Part shown: in pieces, positions 1-11,313 of the stretch
How the letters are laid out: the number at the start of each line of letters is the position of its first letter
Numbering within the stretch: position 1 is the stretch's first letter
Assembly (NCBI GenBank): GCA_947311845.1
Contig: CAMZMU010000080.1
Span: 45,139,642 to 45,203,641 of the forward strand
DNA from: Poa pratensis
Lineage: Eukaryota; Streptophyta; Magnoliopsida; Poales; Poaceae
Direction of reading: 5' to 3'
DNA length: 64,000 bases
Translations under genes and position numbers: made by a program
Notes under the pieces: generated by a model
What the model was told of the DNA's origin: nothing
The model's database searches: none
The model's input: the letters and a program-made list of their open reading frames with translations, nothing else

Positions 1-106
1 AGCATTCCAAGGCACGTACAAGCGACCCAATACATACACAGATTTGGTTCGTTGCGTGCAAAAGCCAGAAGAAGTATGATGAAACAGCTACAAGCTTCTT
101 GGCAAG

Positions 107-658
107 GTGGATTCAAACAAAGGCAAGCTGCGAGAACGTAGACGACAATCAAGCAATCCATGCCTTCACACGGGCCTCCTGAAGGGCTCAAGTCTCAGAC
201 ATAAGCTCGTACGCATGCAAGTCAAGGATCTCGGAGTCATGCTCGAAGTAGCAGCCATGTACGCACAGGCGGATGATGATGCACGCGATGGAGATGGCGC
301 ACATGATATGGCGCCAAACAGGCGAGCAAGTCACAAACGCAAGGCTCCCCAGGATGACAAAGCCGGACCATCAAACGAGGTCGCCGCCGCCTTCGAAGGC
401 AAAGGGGGCAACCGCAAGTGGAAAGGAAAGGGTAAAGATGGCGGCTCCAGCAAGCAGCGCCTGACATACGATCAGGCGAAAGCCTTGCCCTGCCCAATCC
501 ACGCGTCCTTAGGCAAAGTCAACCACACATTAGGGGAATGCCGGTTCATGGAGGACTTCAAGAAGACCCCGAGGTTGGCTGGAAATCAAAAAAGAGCAAA
601 AAGGCTGAGAAGACAAAGAAGGAAGACGATGATGGGGCAGTGTCCATGTCGAGGATGA
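107..658 (+). pseudogene. gag remnant (C-terminal, zinc-finger region)
   Basis: An open stretch of 183 codons, basic and low in complexity. Near its end it carries CPIHASLGKVNHTLGECRF, a Cys/His cluster of the kind found at the gag C-terminus of grass Tat elements, where it would bind retrotransposon RNA. The first ATG is not the gag start: gag begins outside the window, and the first ~40 codons look out of frame. The frame breaks at 658 and similar protein continues in another frame from 672. No capsid domain is visible here. Confidence 0.6.
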
Positions 659-671
659 GGAACCCAAGCTG

Positions 672-1497
672 ATGCGCAAAGAAAGGAAATATCCCAAGGT
701 ACATGGCCAATTGGTGTGCTTCCTGGGCACTCCTTCGGCAAAAGAAGAAAAGGCGGAGATGCGCGAGCTAAACGCCACAGTACCAGACGTTCCCCAGTAT
801 CTAGACTGGTCAGAGGAGCCAATAACTTGGGATAGAGATGATCATCCAGATCACGTTCCTCACCCCGGCAAATACGCCCTTGTCGTCGACCCAATTGTCG
901 ATAACTTCAGGCTCACCAAGGTGTTGATGGATGGCGGCAGCAGCCTCAACATCATCTACGCGGACACTCTGAAGCGCATGAACTTGTCGGAAAGCCAGCT
1001 TGACTATAGCAAGTCAAGTTTCATGGCATTGTTCCGGGAAAGCAAGCAAGTCAATGGGAAGCATCAGATTGGAGGTTACTTTTGGGCCTGAGACAAACTA
1101 CCGCTCGGAGTATCTCAGGTTCGAAGTAGTCCCCTTCAAAAGTGCCTACCACGCCATTTTTGGACGGCCAGCTTTCGCCAAATTCATGGCTCGCCCGTGT
1201 TACATATACAGCAAGCTGAAGATGCCGGGACCCAATGGTACAATTACCATCAGTGGCAACTTCAAGAAAGCAAAGGAGTGTGAGCGTGGCAACGCCGCCT
1301 TCGCTGAGGCAGTCCTCCACGCAGAGGAGTTAGCCATGTTGAAGAAAGAGCTCGATACATCACAGTTGCCGGAGCATGTAAAGACCGCTGAGCAAAAGAA
1401 CACTTTCAAGGCGTCCGAAGACACAAAGAAGGCGGATCTGGTCCCAGGTGACAGCTCCAAGCAAGTCACCATAGGGGCTGGCTTGGACGACAAATAG
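672..1497 (+). pseudogene. gag-protease junction and aspartic protease remnant
   Basis: Frame 672-1091 reads through a linker containing VPQYLDWSEEPITWDRDDH into the protease. The active-site region is KVLMDGGSSLNIIY at about 915-960. The usual D-S/T-G triad appears as D-G-G, as is common in grass Tat elements. A frameshift near 1070-1090 moves the protein into frame 1000-1497, which continues with FEVVPFKSAYHAIFGRPAF and KMPGPNGTITISG, typical of the protease C-terminal half. It ends at an in-frame TAG (1495-1497), after which similarity resumes immediately (SALVRFLRENQDIFAW). The protease would release gag and pol products. This copy is broken by one frameshift and one stop. Confidence 0.75.
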
Positions 1498-2870
1498 GAA
1501 AGCGCGCTCGTCAGGTTCCTCCGTGAGAATCAGGACATCTTTGCATGGTCATCAGCGACATGCCAGGTGTCCCGAGGGAACTTGCCGAGCACTCTCTTAA
1601 CGTCTACGAAGGAGCCAAACCAGTGAAGCAAGGAATAAGCGCTACGGTGAGAAGAAGCGGACAGCAATAGGGAAGGAGATCATCAAGTTGCAAGAAGCCA
1701 AGTTCATTAGGGAGGTAGTACACACTGATTGGTTGGCAAATCCTGTAATGGTTCCAAAACCTAATAAGGAAATGAGAATGTGCATTGATTATACCGGTTT
1801 GAACAAGTGCTGTCCTAAGGACCACTTTGCTTTGCCTCGTATAGATCAGGTCATAGACTCCACAGCCGGCTCCGAGCTGCTGTGCTTTTTGGATGCGTAC
1901 TCCGGGTACCACCAAATCAAAATGCGAGAATCCGACCAAATCAAAACAGCGTTCACTACACCCTATGGGACCTTCTGCTACATCACGATGCCCTTCGGTC
2001 TAAAAAATGCCGGCGCAACGTATCAGCGGTGTATGCAAAGATGCCTTCACGAGCAAATTGGCCGCAATGTTCACGTCTATGTTGACGACATTGCCGTCAT
2101 GTCAAGAAAGAAGGCAGATTTGCTTGACGATTTGAGAGAAACCTTTGATAGCCTCCGGGTATATAGGATGAAACTCAACCCGAAAAAATGCGTCTTCGGG
2201 GTTCCTGCCGGCAAATTGCTTGGCTTTATCGTTTCCGAACGAGGGATAGAGTGAATCCAGAAAAAATCAAAGCGATCCTCAACATATCCAGGCCCAAGGA
2301 CCTGAAGGACGTGCAGCGACTTGCCGGATCGGCGGCTGCCGTCAGTCGTTTCATTAGCCGTCTTGGTGAGAAGGCATGCCTCTCTACCGGCTTCTGAAGA
2401 AATCCGACAACTTCGAGTGGACAGACGAAGCAGACGCCGCCTTGCAGCAACTCAAGGACGCGTTAACGTCTGCTCCAATTTTGGCAGCTCCTCGTTCGCA
2501 GGAACCAATGCTGCTCTATATTGCCGCAACTAACTTGGTTGTTAGCGTGGTACTGGTTGTGGAACGCAAGACGGAAATTTCAGACTTGCCGGAACAACGT
2601 CCGGTTTACTTCATCAGTGAAGTATTTTCCGCCTCAAAACAGCGTTATCCGCATTACCAGAAATTGGTCTACGGTGTTTTTTACGCCGCCAGGAAGTTAA
2701 GGCACTACTTCCAGGAACATTCAATAACGTGGTGAGCAAGGCACCTCTGGGGGATATCATCAATAATACAGATGCAACAGGCCGCGTTGCCAAATGGGGC
2801 ATTGAACTTGCCGCCTTCGACATCTGTATAAGCCCAGAACGGCCATTAAGTCTCAAGCCTTAGCAGATTT
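1498..2870 (+). pseudogene. reverse transcriptase and first RNase H, frameshifted
   Basis: Reverse transcriptase is open from 1688 to 2254: FIREVVHTDWLANPVMV, LPRIDQVIDSTAGSELL, the palm block FLDAYSGYHQI and the catalytic HVYVDDIAV (YVDD intact). A one-base frameshift at the TGA of 2252-2254 shifts the frame to NPEKIKAILNISRPKDLKDV. The connection/RNase H part follows at 2376-2735 (SDNFEWTDEADAALQQLKDA, RPVYFISEVFSASKQRYPHY). The position where an active Ty3 RNase H has its first Asp reads LLYIAATNLVV, so that catalytic residue is missing. Further frameshifts lie near 1560-1690 and after 2735. In the living element this protein copies genomic RNA into cDNA within virus-like particles. Confidence 0.85.
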
Positions 2871-2886
2871 CGTAGCTGATTGGACG

Positions 2887-3360
2887 GAGGCCATGGACGA
2901 AGTACCTCTCCCTGAAGATGCATACTGGATCATGCACTTTGATGGATCAAAAATGCTCAGGGCTCGGGGGCTGGCATTGTTTTAAGAAACCCTCAAGGAG
3001 ACAAGCTTAGTTATGTGTTACAAATTCACTTCAAGGCAACTAATAATGTTGCTGAATACGAAGCTCTCCTTCATGGTTTACACATTGCCAAGGAACTTGG
3101 CGTCCAGCGTGTCCTCTGCTACGGAGATTCAGATTTGGTGGCGCAACAGATACGTGGTACTTGGGACACAAAGAGCGAAACAATGGCGGCATATCGAGCT
3201 ACCGTTGACGAATTCGCCAAGTGTTTTCTAGGCTACGAGGTCCGCCACATCCCAAGAGCTCAAAATGAGGCGGCAGATACACTTGCCAGAATGGGGTCTG
3301 AACGCAAAAAGGTACCAAAAGATGTTTTCCTGGAACACCTACACAAGCCGTCAATTAAAG
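2887..3360 (+). pseudogene. second, archaeal-type RNase H (aRH) of a Tat element
   Basis: A second RNase H fold follows the first. The acidic residues can be read in order: MHFDGSKM (Asp), NNVAEYEALLHGLHIAKE (Glu), LCYGDSDLVAQQI (Asp) and HIPRAQNEAADTLARMGS (Asp). All four D-E-D-D positions are therefore present, unlike in the upstream domain. A one-base break lies near 2950-3000, between the first strand and NNVAEYEALLHG. Acquisition of an aRH between the original RNase H and integrase is known for Tat elements. It would degrade RNA in RNA/DNA hybrids during cDNA synthesis. Confidence 0.8.
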
Positions 3361-4722
3361 GAGCAGACCTCCTTGACCCAGAGTCGGCAGAACCAGTTGA
3401 TAGTGCTAGCTATGCCGTCTACTTGGTAAAGCCGGATTGGACGACGCCATATTTGGACTTCCTGATCAATCAGGAGTTACCGGATGATGAGGTTTTGAAA
3501 AGGCAAATAATAAGAAGAGCCAAGGCATTTACAATAATCAAAGGTGAATTGTACAAGCGTAGCACCACTGGTGTTTACCAACGCTGCATTTCGCCCGAAG
3601 AAGGCAGAGAACTGTTGGATGAGATACATGCCGGCGTATGTGGACATCATGCTTCTCACGCGCCCTTGTTTCAAAAGCCTTCCGACAAGGTTTCTATTGG
3701 TTGACAGCCAAGCAAGATGCAGAAGACATTGTTAAAAGGTGCAGGGGCTGCCAACTTTATGCCAGACAATCACATGCCGGCTCAAGAGCTTAAAACAATA
3801 CCCATCACATGGCCTTTCGCAGTCTGGGGCTTGGACATGGTTGGTCCGTTTAAAACGGCGCCTGGTGGCTACACACATTTACTTGTGGCTGTAGACAAGT
3901 TTACCAAATGGGTTGAAGCTAAGCCTATCAAAAAGCTAGACGGCGCCACAGCCGCAAACTTTCTGTGGGGAATAATCTCTCGGTTCGGGGTGCCTCATAG
4001 CATTATCACCGACAATGGCACTAACTTGTCGCAAGGCGAAGTCGAGGAATACTGTTATAAGCATGGTATCCGCCTAGATCTAGCCTCCGTAGCGCATCCG
4101 CAGGCAAACGGTCAAGTAGAGCGTACAAATGGTTTAGTCTACAAGGAATCAAACCACGTCTCGAAGTACCATTGCACAGAGCGGCTGGGGCTTGGGTGGA
4201 TGAATTGCAGTCTGTCCTTTGGAGTTTACGCACAACTCCAAACAGATCAACCAAGTTTACTCCTTTCTTCTTAGTCTATGGCGCAGAAGCAGTGTTGCCA
4301 ACCGACATGATGTACGATTCTCCCAGAATCCAAGCCTACGTCCAGGAGACGCAGAAGATGCAAGACAGGATGGCCTTGACCTACTTGATGAAGAACGAGA
4401 TGTTGCCCTTGCGCGATCCGCCATCTATCAGCAAAGTTTGAGGCGTTATCACAGCAGAAGGGTGAGGCAACGAAGTTTTAGAGTGGGTGACCTGGTTCTC
4501 CGCCTAATCCAAGATAGAAAGGGCTTGCATAAGTTATCCCCGCCTTGGGAAGGACCTTTTGTGGTCAGTAAGGTGTTGCTCAATGGTTCTTATTACTTGG
4601 TCGATGCACGTGACGGATACAAGAAGAAGCGAGGTCGCAAGCGCAAAAGGAAGGTTGACGACAAGTACGAAGAAACCAAGCGACCCTGGAACATTGAGCA
4701 GCTACGTCCTTTTTACACTTAG
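3361..4722 (+). pseudogene. integrase, frameshifted
   Basis: The N-terminal zinc-binding part is at 3570-3775 (LLDEIHAGVCGHH, then RCRGCQLYARQSH across a frameshift). The DDE core lies in 3717-4274: VWGLDMVGPFKTAPGGYTH (first Asp), HSIITDNGTN (second Asp), HPQANGQVERTNG (Glu). The C-terminal part is split between frames 4172-4441 and 4219-4722 (LRTTPNRSTKFTPFFLVYG, then LSPPWEGPFVVSKVL) and ends with NIEQLRPFYT and a TAG at 4720-4722, the expected end of grass Tat polyproteins. At least three frameshifts prevent expression. The catalytic acids are all present. Integrase inserts the element's cDNA into chromosomes. Confidence 0.85.
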
Positions 4723-5220
4723 CAATTTCCACATTGTAATAAGTACTATATGATTATGAAATAAAAGTCTGTGGTTTGCTCATTCAGTTTTGGGATCATG
4801 CCATCTTTTGTCTTTTCTCGCAATCATATATCTGTTGTCATAAAAGTTACCAAACAAAATAAGTTTTGCTCCGTGCTAAGGTCCAAACTTTTTGACATTT
4901 GCCGTCTGCCGGCTAAAAACGCAAACAATCTTTGCACCGCCTAATATGCTTATCTGTCTGTTTGTGTGTGGGTCGCCTAGTAGTATGTCGTTGGCACCAA
5001 CATGCTGGCTTTGGTCTCTGAGTCTAAATTAGTTGGTATTGCACCTGGTTGGCTCAGCTAAAGTAACTAAGATGAGGTTCCGCCAACATATGAAAAAGCT
5101 AAACATGCAGGCGAGATACATATTAAGGCGGGCCACTTAAGTAAGCCTACCGCCAAGTGTAGCATAAAAGTTGGCCCATAAATATTTACAACCCAAAATA
5201 AAGTTTTATGCGTTAACAGA
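4723..5220 (+). other. non-coding spacer after pol
   Basis: About 500 bp with no open frame of note. It separates the end of pol from the 3' end of the antisense gene. An AATAAA-like stretch (ATGAAATAAAAGT) lies near 4757. A second AATAAA (CAAAATAAAG, at about 5197-5206) points plus-ward and is not in the antisense direction. Nothing else recognised. Confidence 0.5.
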
Positions 5221-8200
5221 TTAACGCAGTGTTTTGTGCTGCCTTTGCAGGAGGAGTCTAAGGGATTGCCGCCTTGGTAGAGCTGGTGGAGAGATCCTGG
5301 GGGCTGACGCCGGCATTCTTGGGGCTGGCTCCGCCATCCTTGGGGCTGCGCTTGTCGGCTCCGGCTTCGCCTTCTTCGCCTCGGAAGCTTCAGGATCCGC
5401 CAAGGAGGGATCAGCTACGGCAACATGCGGGTCCGGGTGTTCCTTGTAGAACTTGCGGATGTCAACCATGTTGGCAACCCGGGTCGCATAGCCGCGAACA
5501 GACCGCAGCACGTCCTGCATCACGATGGCTTGGTTGTTTTCGTCTTCGGTGGGGAAGTACTCGGTGACTTGATGAATATCAGCCTCCGGGTACCACGCCG
5601 CCGTCATCGCCAATGCCAACTTGGCGCCGCCTCGTGCTGCTGAGCGTAGGTGTGTCGTGTTCAGCTGCCGCCTTCTCCAGCAGGTCCGGCAGAGCATCGA
5701 AGATGACGGGATCGCCGTCTTCCCCAGGGTAGAACTTGGCGGCAAATGCTTTGCCTGCGCCGACAATCTGGTTGACGATTTCGCCAACTTTCAAGATTCG
5801 GGCAAGGCGCGGCGTTGTAGCCAGGTCATCTCCCAAGCTAGCCGGCACTGCACAAACACAAAGTTACACACTGCAGCTTCAAGTTTCAAGAAAGCAAGGT
5901 GACAAAATGAAGGATTGGAGGCATACCCAAGACATGGTCGTGGATGGCGTTGACCTCATCCAGATGGTTCTCAAGCGTTTCTTGGCTAGCTGGACCGCCT
6001 TTGACAGTTGGTCCTGCTGCTCCTTGGCGTTCTTGTTCACCTGGTCAAGGTTGTTGCTCATGGCCTCAAGTTGTCCAGTCAACTTGCTAACTTCGGCAGC
6101 ATGGCCAACGCACGCTCATCCAGCTCCTTGGCGTGATCCGCCTTCAGTTTGGTCACCAGCCCGGCAAGATCTGCAGCTTCGTTCATCAAAGCTTGCATGT
6201 CAGTGGAGTTCTTGAGAATATCTTGCGCAGTGTTTAGTAATTCTACAAATAAAAAGAAAAGACGACTAAAATACTTGTCGGAAAAGAAAAGAAGTCGGAC
6301 GAAAAGAAGGCAAAGAAAGCTTTGTCACCTTCATCCTTCTTGCGAGCTTCTTCCAAGCTCGCAATTTGGGCGTTCTTCAACTCCACGTCCTGCTGCAGTT
6401 CCTGGCATTCCTTCTTCTTCATCTCTTGAGCACGAAATAGCTCAAGATTGGAAGCAAGAACGGCCTGCATGCACGAAAACAACATTATGGTTAGCACTAT
6501 TTAGTCAACGAGACCACTTTGCCGGCTAAATTTTTAGCCGCCAAAGTGCTCGGGGGCTGGGACCATAGGCTATTTTACCTCAAGTTGTCCGTGCAGGGTG
6601 TCGTGGAGTTCGTCCATGTGCGCGTACCAGTTGCGGGTACCGTCACGCATGGTCTTCAGTGTTTGCCGGGGGTCTTGCAACCCTTTGCCAGATTGGGAGC
6701 CAGGATGGGAGGATGATCCGCCTTGTTCGGCCGCCATCTGGTCATCCATCTCCTGCTTCATGGCAATAAATCGAGCGGCATCACTAGCCGAAGCTTCAGC
6801 CGTCTTGGAAAAAGTGATGCCGGCAACTGATTTCTTGCCCGCCATCTTCTCTGTAGCCGCCTCTGCGGTACCGGCAGCTGTGTACGTTCCCTGGCATACA
6901 ACCACGGGAACGCCAACTGTGGGCGTTGTCGGCGCAGCAGCTGGAGAGCGTGGTGGCTTGCCCCTGCCGGCAGCAATCTTCAAGTTGGAGCGGAGTTTGG
7001 GCATGGCAGGCTTGCCCTGTAAGCAGAAACATGCAAGTTTGTCAGCACAAACATATTAAAATATCCAAGTCAGGGAAGCCAAAGTTTGCTTACCGCTTGA
7101 AGGGACATTCCCCACGGTCTCATCCTCTGCATCGACAGAGGTGGCCGCCTTCTTCCTCTTCTCCAAATCCTTGGTGGAGGAGCTCAGCTTGCGCTTCTTC
7201 GATTTGCTGGCACCTGTATCGTACCAGTTTGGAGCCAACTCGTCCTCTCCCAAGGTTTGCAGCTGAAAAGGAACAAGACAATATTAATCAGTACCTAGTG
7301 GGCAAGGATGTTAGTGAAATAACAAAGTAGCTTTGACTTACCGCTGGGGCTGGGTTGTCATGGGTGAACATGGCGACGCCTTCAGCCGCCTTCACCGACA
7401 GAGGCTTGATAAGCTCTCTAAGCCGGTACTCCAAGGCATCCTGATCAAGGGTGCTGTTGCCGGCGTCGTCCGCCTTGTACTCGCACATCTTCAGTGGGCG
7501 ATGGCGGAGTGGCATAATCTTCCTCGACACCCAGCAATGACGGTGTCAACTCCGTCAAGTCGTGGAGCCAACATCGTCTTCGTCAAGAACTCGATCCGCC
7601 TAACGGCAACTCGAAGTTCCGCCGGCAAGCTGCTGAGCGGCACCTTTGCCGTCCAGCAAGCCTTGTGGGTTGGCGGACCGTTGACGAAGGCTGGCATCCC
7701 TTGCGTGCTGCCAGGTGTCGGGATGTCCTTGCAGTAGAAGAAAGTGCTGGTCCAGTGCTTCACCGACTCGATGTATGGTATTTTGGGTACCAGTCGGGTT
7801 GGCGGCAGTTGAACGTGACACTACCGCAGGTTGCTAGGTGGCCGCCTGGTATGGTTTGCCGGCGGCACAGGAAGCAGTACTTAAACAGCTCTATGGACGC
7901 AGCTATGCCTAAGTACCCTTCGCACAAAGCCTGGAAGCCGGCTAGCACTAGAATACTATTGGGCGCTATGTTGTGTGGCTGCAGCCCATAAAAACTAAGC
8001 ACCGCCAAGAAGAAGGCGGAAAGCGGCAGAGACATACCGCGAAGGCTATGCGACGCCAACATGACGCGCTCGCCGTCTTGGGGGTCAGGCACCGCCTCGT
8101 CGCCTGGAACCCTCCAGGAGCATTCCGTCTTTGGCGGAATGTATCCGCCTTCCTCCAGCTCCTTCAGGTATGCTGACGTCATAACTGACGGCAGCCAGTA

Positions 8201-8509
8201 CCTGGAACCCAGGTCTCCAGCCTCTTCCTCTTCCTCGCGTCGTCATCCTCGTCGGCGGCAGATTCCGCCGCAGCCTCAGAGCTGGTCGCCGCGAGGGATG
8301 GGAGGGGAAAGGTTGGAGCGGCGGTTGCAGGCGCCGCCGGAGCTGGGGAAGAAGTAGAAACCCCCCCGTGGCCACGGTGGCGCGGGAGAGGTCATCGATG
8401 CACCCACGGGCACCGCCGCCGCCGCTGGGACAGATCCAGATCCGGCGGGGGTCGCAGAAGCCGCAGCCAGTGCCGCCGTCGCCGCCGCATCCTGCTGAGT
8501 GCTCGCCAT
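5221..8509 (-). pseudogene. antisense, intron-containing aORF gene of the Tat element (Transposase_28-like)
   Basis: A minus-strand gene fills the space between integrase and 3' LTR. I can trace six exons with GT-AG introns: exon 1 8509-7342, then 7262-7094, 7016-6579, 6464-6329, 6242-5927 and 5847-5221. Donors read GTAAGT (7341), GTAAGC (7093), GTAAAA (6578), GTGACA (6328) and GTATGC (5926). Acceptors end TTTTCAG, GCTTACAG, CATGCAG, TTTGTAG and TGTGCAG. Introns are 77-114 bp. Exon 1 carries the PF04195-type domain, exons 2-3 are basic and Ala/Pro-rich, exons 4-5 look coiled-coil, and exon 6 is acidic. Reading phase is conserved across introns 1, 3, 4 and 5. One-base slips occur in exon 1 (at least three), at the exon 2/3 join, and in exons 5 and 6. 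The start MASTQQDAAAT is chosen because it matches the usual Ala-rich beginning of such proteins. Function is unknown; antisense ORFs here are established for Tat elements. Confidence 0.75.
7491..8182 (-). pseudogene. Transposase_28-type ('putative gypsy type transposon') domain within exon 1
   Basis: Frame 8182-7760 shows the family core: ELEEGGYIPPKTECSWRVPG, then LPLSAFFLAVLSFYGLQPHN, IAPNSILVLAGFQALCEGYL and LFKYCFLCRRQTIPGG. It then slips into frame 7763-7491 (KHWTSTFFYCKDIPTP, LRVAVRRIEFLTKTML). This is the most conserved part of grass proteins annotated as PF04195. Despite the Pfam name there is no known transposase activity and no catalytic motif that I can point to. A one-base slip joins the two frames and another joins them to MPLRHRPLKMCEYKADDAG (7530-7342). 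Confidence 0.75.
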
Positions 8510-9048
8510 TTAGGGGAGAGTGCGCGCTCGTGCTCGCCGGAGTTGAGTACGAGGAGGAGTTGAGCTCGGGAAGGTGAGGAGGCCACGGTGGGTGTGCGAA
8601 TGAGAAGAAGTGCATCGATGTGCCCTTTGGGGTATTTATCCCCACGCGCCAAGATCCGTGCCTGAGATTGGGGGGACGCGAGATTTCCGCCACGTGCCCA
8701 CGATTTGCACGTCGTGGCAACGGCGTCTGCGGCCTCGCTCCGATTTCTGTGCGTAGTGGAGAAACCATCATGACGCATGCCCAAGTCCAAACTGTCGTGG
8801 ACTGCATGGCGTCATCCGTCAACATTTGACGGTCCAGTCAATTGACAAGACTGGTGCCAGGAAGATTCCTGACAATGGTCAGGCCGTCTTTCCCATGATG
8901 GCGGCAAATTGTCCGACTACTTTAGGCGGACCGCCGCTTACTTTCAACTTTGGAATGCTTCAAGCTCTTCAGACGCTTACAAGACAAGGCGGACGTTGCC
9001 GACAAAAGAAGACGGCGCCTGAAGAACTCGAACCCTCCCAGGGGCTAA
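8510..9048 (+). other. spacer between antisense gene and 3' LTR, with polypurine tract
   Basis: Sequence upstream of the antisense gene and just inside the 3' LTR. It should contain the antisense promoter, but I see no convincing TATA box. The short purine-rich GGGGC immediately before the LTR (9041-9045, then TAA) sits where the polypurine tract that primes plus-strand DNA should be. It is weak compared with typical tracts. Confidence 0.4.
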
Positions 9049-9577
9049 TGTTGGGGATATACCTACTAGGGGTATCACCAGCATGGATCAATCCGGCTAG
9101 TCCAGGGTGGCCCGCAGTGGTGGTGAAGGCTTTGCCTACCGGGCGGCCCAGATAGCTGACGACCAAGGAAGGCGGATGCCGGCAAGGAGGAGGCCCAAGA
9201 CTGAAGCCCATGAAGCCACCAAGACCAAGATGGAAGGCGGCATACTTGCCGGCTAGGTTTAGGACTCCGTATACTTGCTGGATACGTAATCACCTTGTAA
9301 CCCTAGGTCCAGCCGCCTATATAAGCTGGACCTCGGGACGCCTTTAGGGCACGATACGATACATCCAACTCATTGTAACCTGTTCACGGCGATATTGCCT
9401 TATAGTGAGTTATAGCAGCACGTAGGGCACCGCCACCGCCGTGGTGCCTGAAGCTGGGTAAACCGCCGTGTACAATCCCGACCTTGACGACGTCCACCTT
9501 CTTGCCCTACGTTCACCCTCGGCTAGCAGGACCCCGTCTCCTATCCAAGATGCCGATACGACGACATAAGGTATACA
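9049..9577 (+). repeat. 3' LTR of the Tat element (right end approximate)
   Basis: It starts with TGTTGGGGATATACC, the usual opening of grass Tat LTRs, directly after the GGGGC tract. A TATA box (CTATATAAGC, about 9317-9326) is followed by GC-rich sequence consistent with the R/U5 region. The right boundary is set at TACA (9574-9577). The second LTR is outside the window, so length and age cannot be measured. Confidence 0.65.
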
Positions 9578-11296
9578 CTTGACTTAAGAAAATTATTATT
9601 GTCCTTGATTTGAGTTCTAACATCATTTGCTTCACCCCTGTGGTGAAGGCATCCACTTAGTCCGAGCAAGCTTTCTATTAGTTAGTTGTATAAAATTGGG
9701 GAGGTCTTTTATAACATCAATTGCCTTAGTCATACAAGAAGAATTTGCTAACAAGGTAGCTAGTCTTGTCATACAACTACTTTTCATATTCCAGAGGCTG
9801 AGGTGTACTGGATCATCTGACGTTCCGTTTATATGTATATGACACTCAATTGTTTGAGCATACCGAAGCGATTTGTTAACAAGTTCATGAGGCTTGTTAC
9901 CAAACTACTTCTATATAACACGAACATTGGAATATCACACCCTTTCTAGAGAGATTAATAAAAAATAGATTTCTGATAAAAGAGTTTCCAAATACTCAAT
10001 GATAGTCTGGTATATTTCTCTTTGCCAACTTAAGAAATCTCTCTTCAAAGTCTTCTTGTCGCAGTTCCTCCTTCTTACGGTCTCTGAGCTCGAATCTTCA
10101 TAGCAACTCTTATACACTCCTTGAGTTCTCCTAGTTACCGATTCTAAATGGGTCTCCTTATGTCCTCGTCTCTTGTCAAGGCTTGCAGTCCTAGAAGATT
10201 AGTTAGTACTATCGTGGACTTGATTCATATGTTCAACCTAAGTTAGATACGATAAGTTAGTGTGGTATTCTTGTAATTTCACAAGTTAATTTTGCGAAGT
10301 AAGGCTCGTGTCTTCACGAGGTTGGCGTTAAATTGTAGTTTCCTTCGAGATCTTGACGCACTTGCTCCAGATGGTGCTTGAAGGCCATTGTCTGATTTGC
10401 CGGTTAGGTTGCAAAAATCTCAGGCCTTTTGGTTAAAGATCGGGGGTCTTTTGTATCTTGCGAAACTGTCAGTTCTTATCGGGAGACGGTTTAGATAAGA
10501 GGAAAATATCTTGAAAAGATTTTCCTAAGCGGATTACATCTGCAACAAAGTGCAACTGTGGCGAAGAGGTCAAAATTAGTTTTTGTTGGGTGACAAAAGG
10601 AGTTTTATAAAAAAGATAATTTTGGGTTACTTTGTGTTGCCATCAAGGCGTGATTGTGAACGCACAAGAAAAACAACACCCAAACAGAGGACTCACCAAC
10701 AACAACACACAACCAGAGTAAAGCACACCAACAAACAACACACAAGGTACCTTTAGTACCAACGGACGTCTAATACTCGTGGTAGTCGGGTGGTACAACC
10801 AAGGTTCCTATCAGGTTTATCCTATGGTCTCGGTTAGACATGGTTGGTGAAGTTTTCACTTTGTCACCTTAGGCTTCAGCGGGAGGAATTGAGATTATCG
10901 AAGTTGCAACTTGAGTAGAATTGTTGATGTTGAGTTGAGGTCTTCGAAGGTCTCTTGCTTGGTTGACTTCGACAATCTTGGTATTTGCAGATCAATCACC
11001 TCGATGTGGAATGTTGAGTACTTGTGATGGAAGCTTCTGCTTGTAGGTGCTAGCTAATTAGGTCTCACTTGGGTTCATCGTCAAGTATTTTGAACAGGTA
11101 AGAGGGAGTAGAGAAATCCTTAGAAAATCTTAAAATAGAGGGATGAGTCTCGGAAATAATTGAGAAGGTGAGAAGAGTGGAAGTTATTTTTGGACTTCCT
11201 TAGATAAAAATATGTTTTTGGTAACAATATATTTTTAACAAAATATTTCTTTCCTAACTAACGTCCATGCTAACTAAGGTCTGTTACAGTCAGGAT

Positions 11297-11309
11297 GGCT
11301 CTGATACCA
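11297..11309 (-). promoter_or_regulatory. primer binding site (initiator Met tRNA)
   Basis: The minus strand reads TGGTATCAGAGCC, complementary to the 3' end of plant initiator methionine tRNA. It lies four bases (GACT) inside the LTR end CCTCACA. This fixes both the orientation of the element and the inner LTR boundary. Confidence 0.9.
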
Positions 11310-11313
11310 AGTC

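Larger units (their letters stand above)
1..9577 (+). mobile_element. Ty3/gypsy LTR retrotransposon, Tat lineage (5' truncated by window)
   Basis: Domain order on the plus strand is gag, protease, reverse transcriptase, RNase H, a second (archaeal-type) RNase H, integrase. A long spacer carrying an antisense gene follows, then a 3' LTR from 9049. The RNase H pair and the antisense gene between integrase and 3' LTR are established hallmarks of the plant Tat lineage (Grande, Retand, RIRE2 relatives). The 5' LTR, PBS and gag start lie left of the window. The coding part has many frameshifts and some stops, so this copy cannot make a polyprotein. The right end is placed at a TACA near 9577. It is uncertain because no flanking duplication can be checked. 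Confidence 0.85.

Noticed and set aside
8085..8825. 246-codon minus-strand frame
   Set aside because: It is mostly the wrong frame of exon 1 of the antisense gene. The conserved words (MASTQQDAAA, EEEEEAGDLGSRYWLP, Transposase_28 core) lie in other frames.
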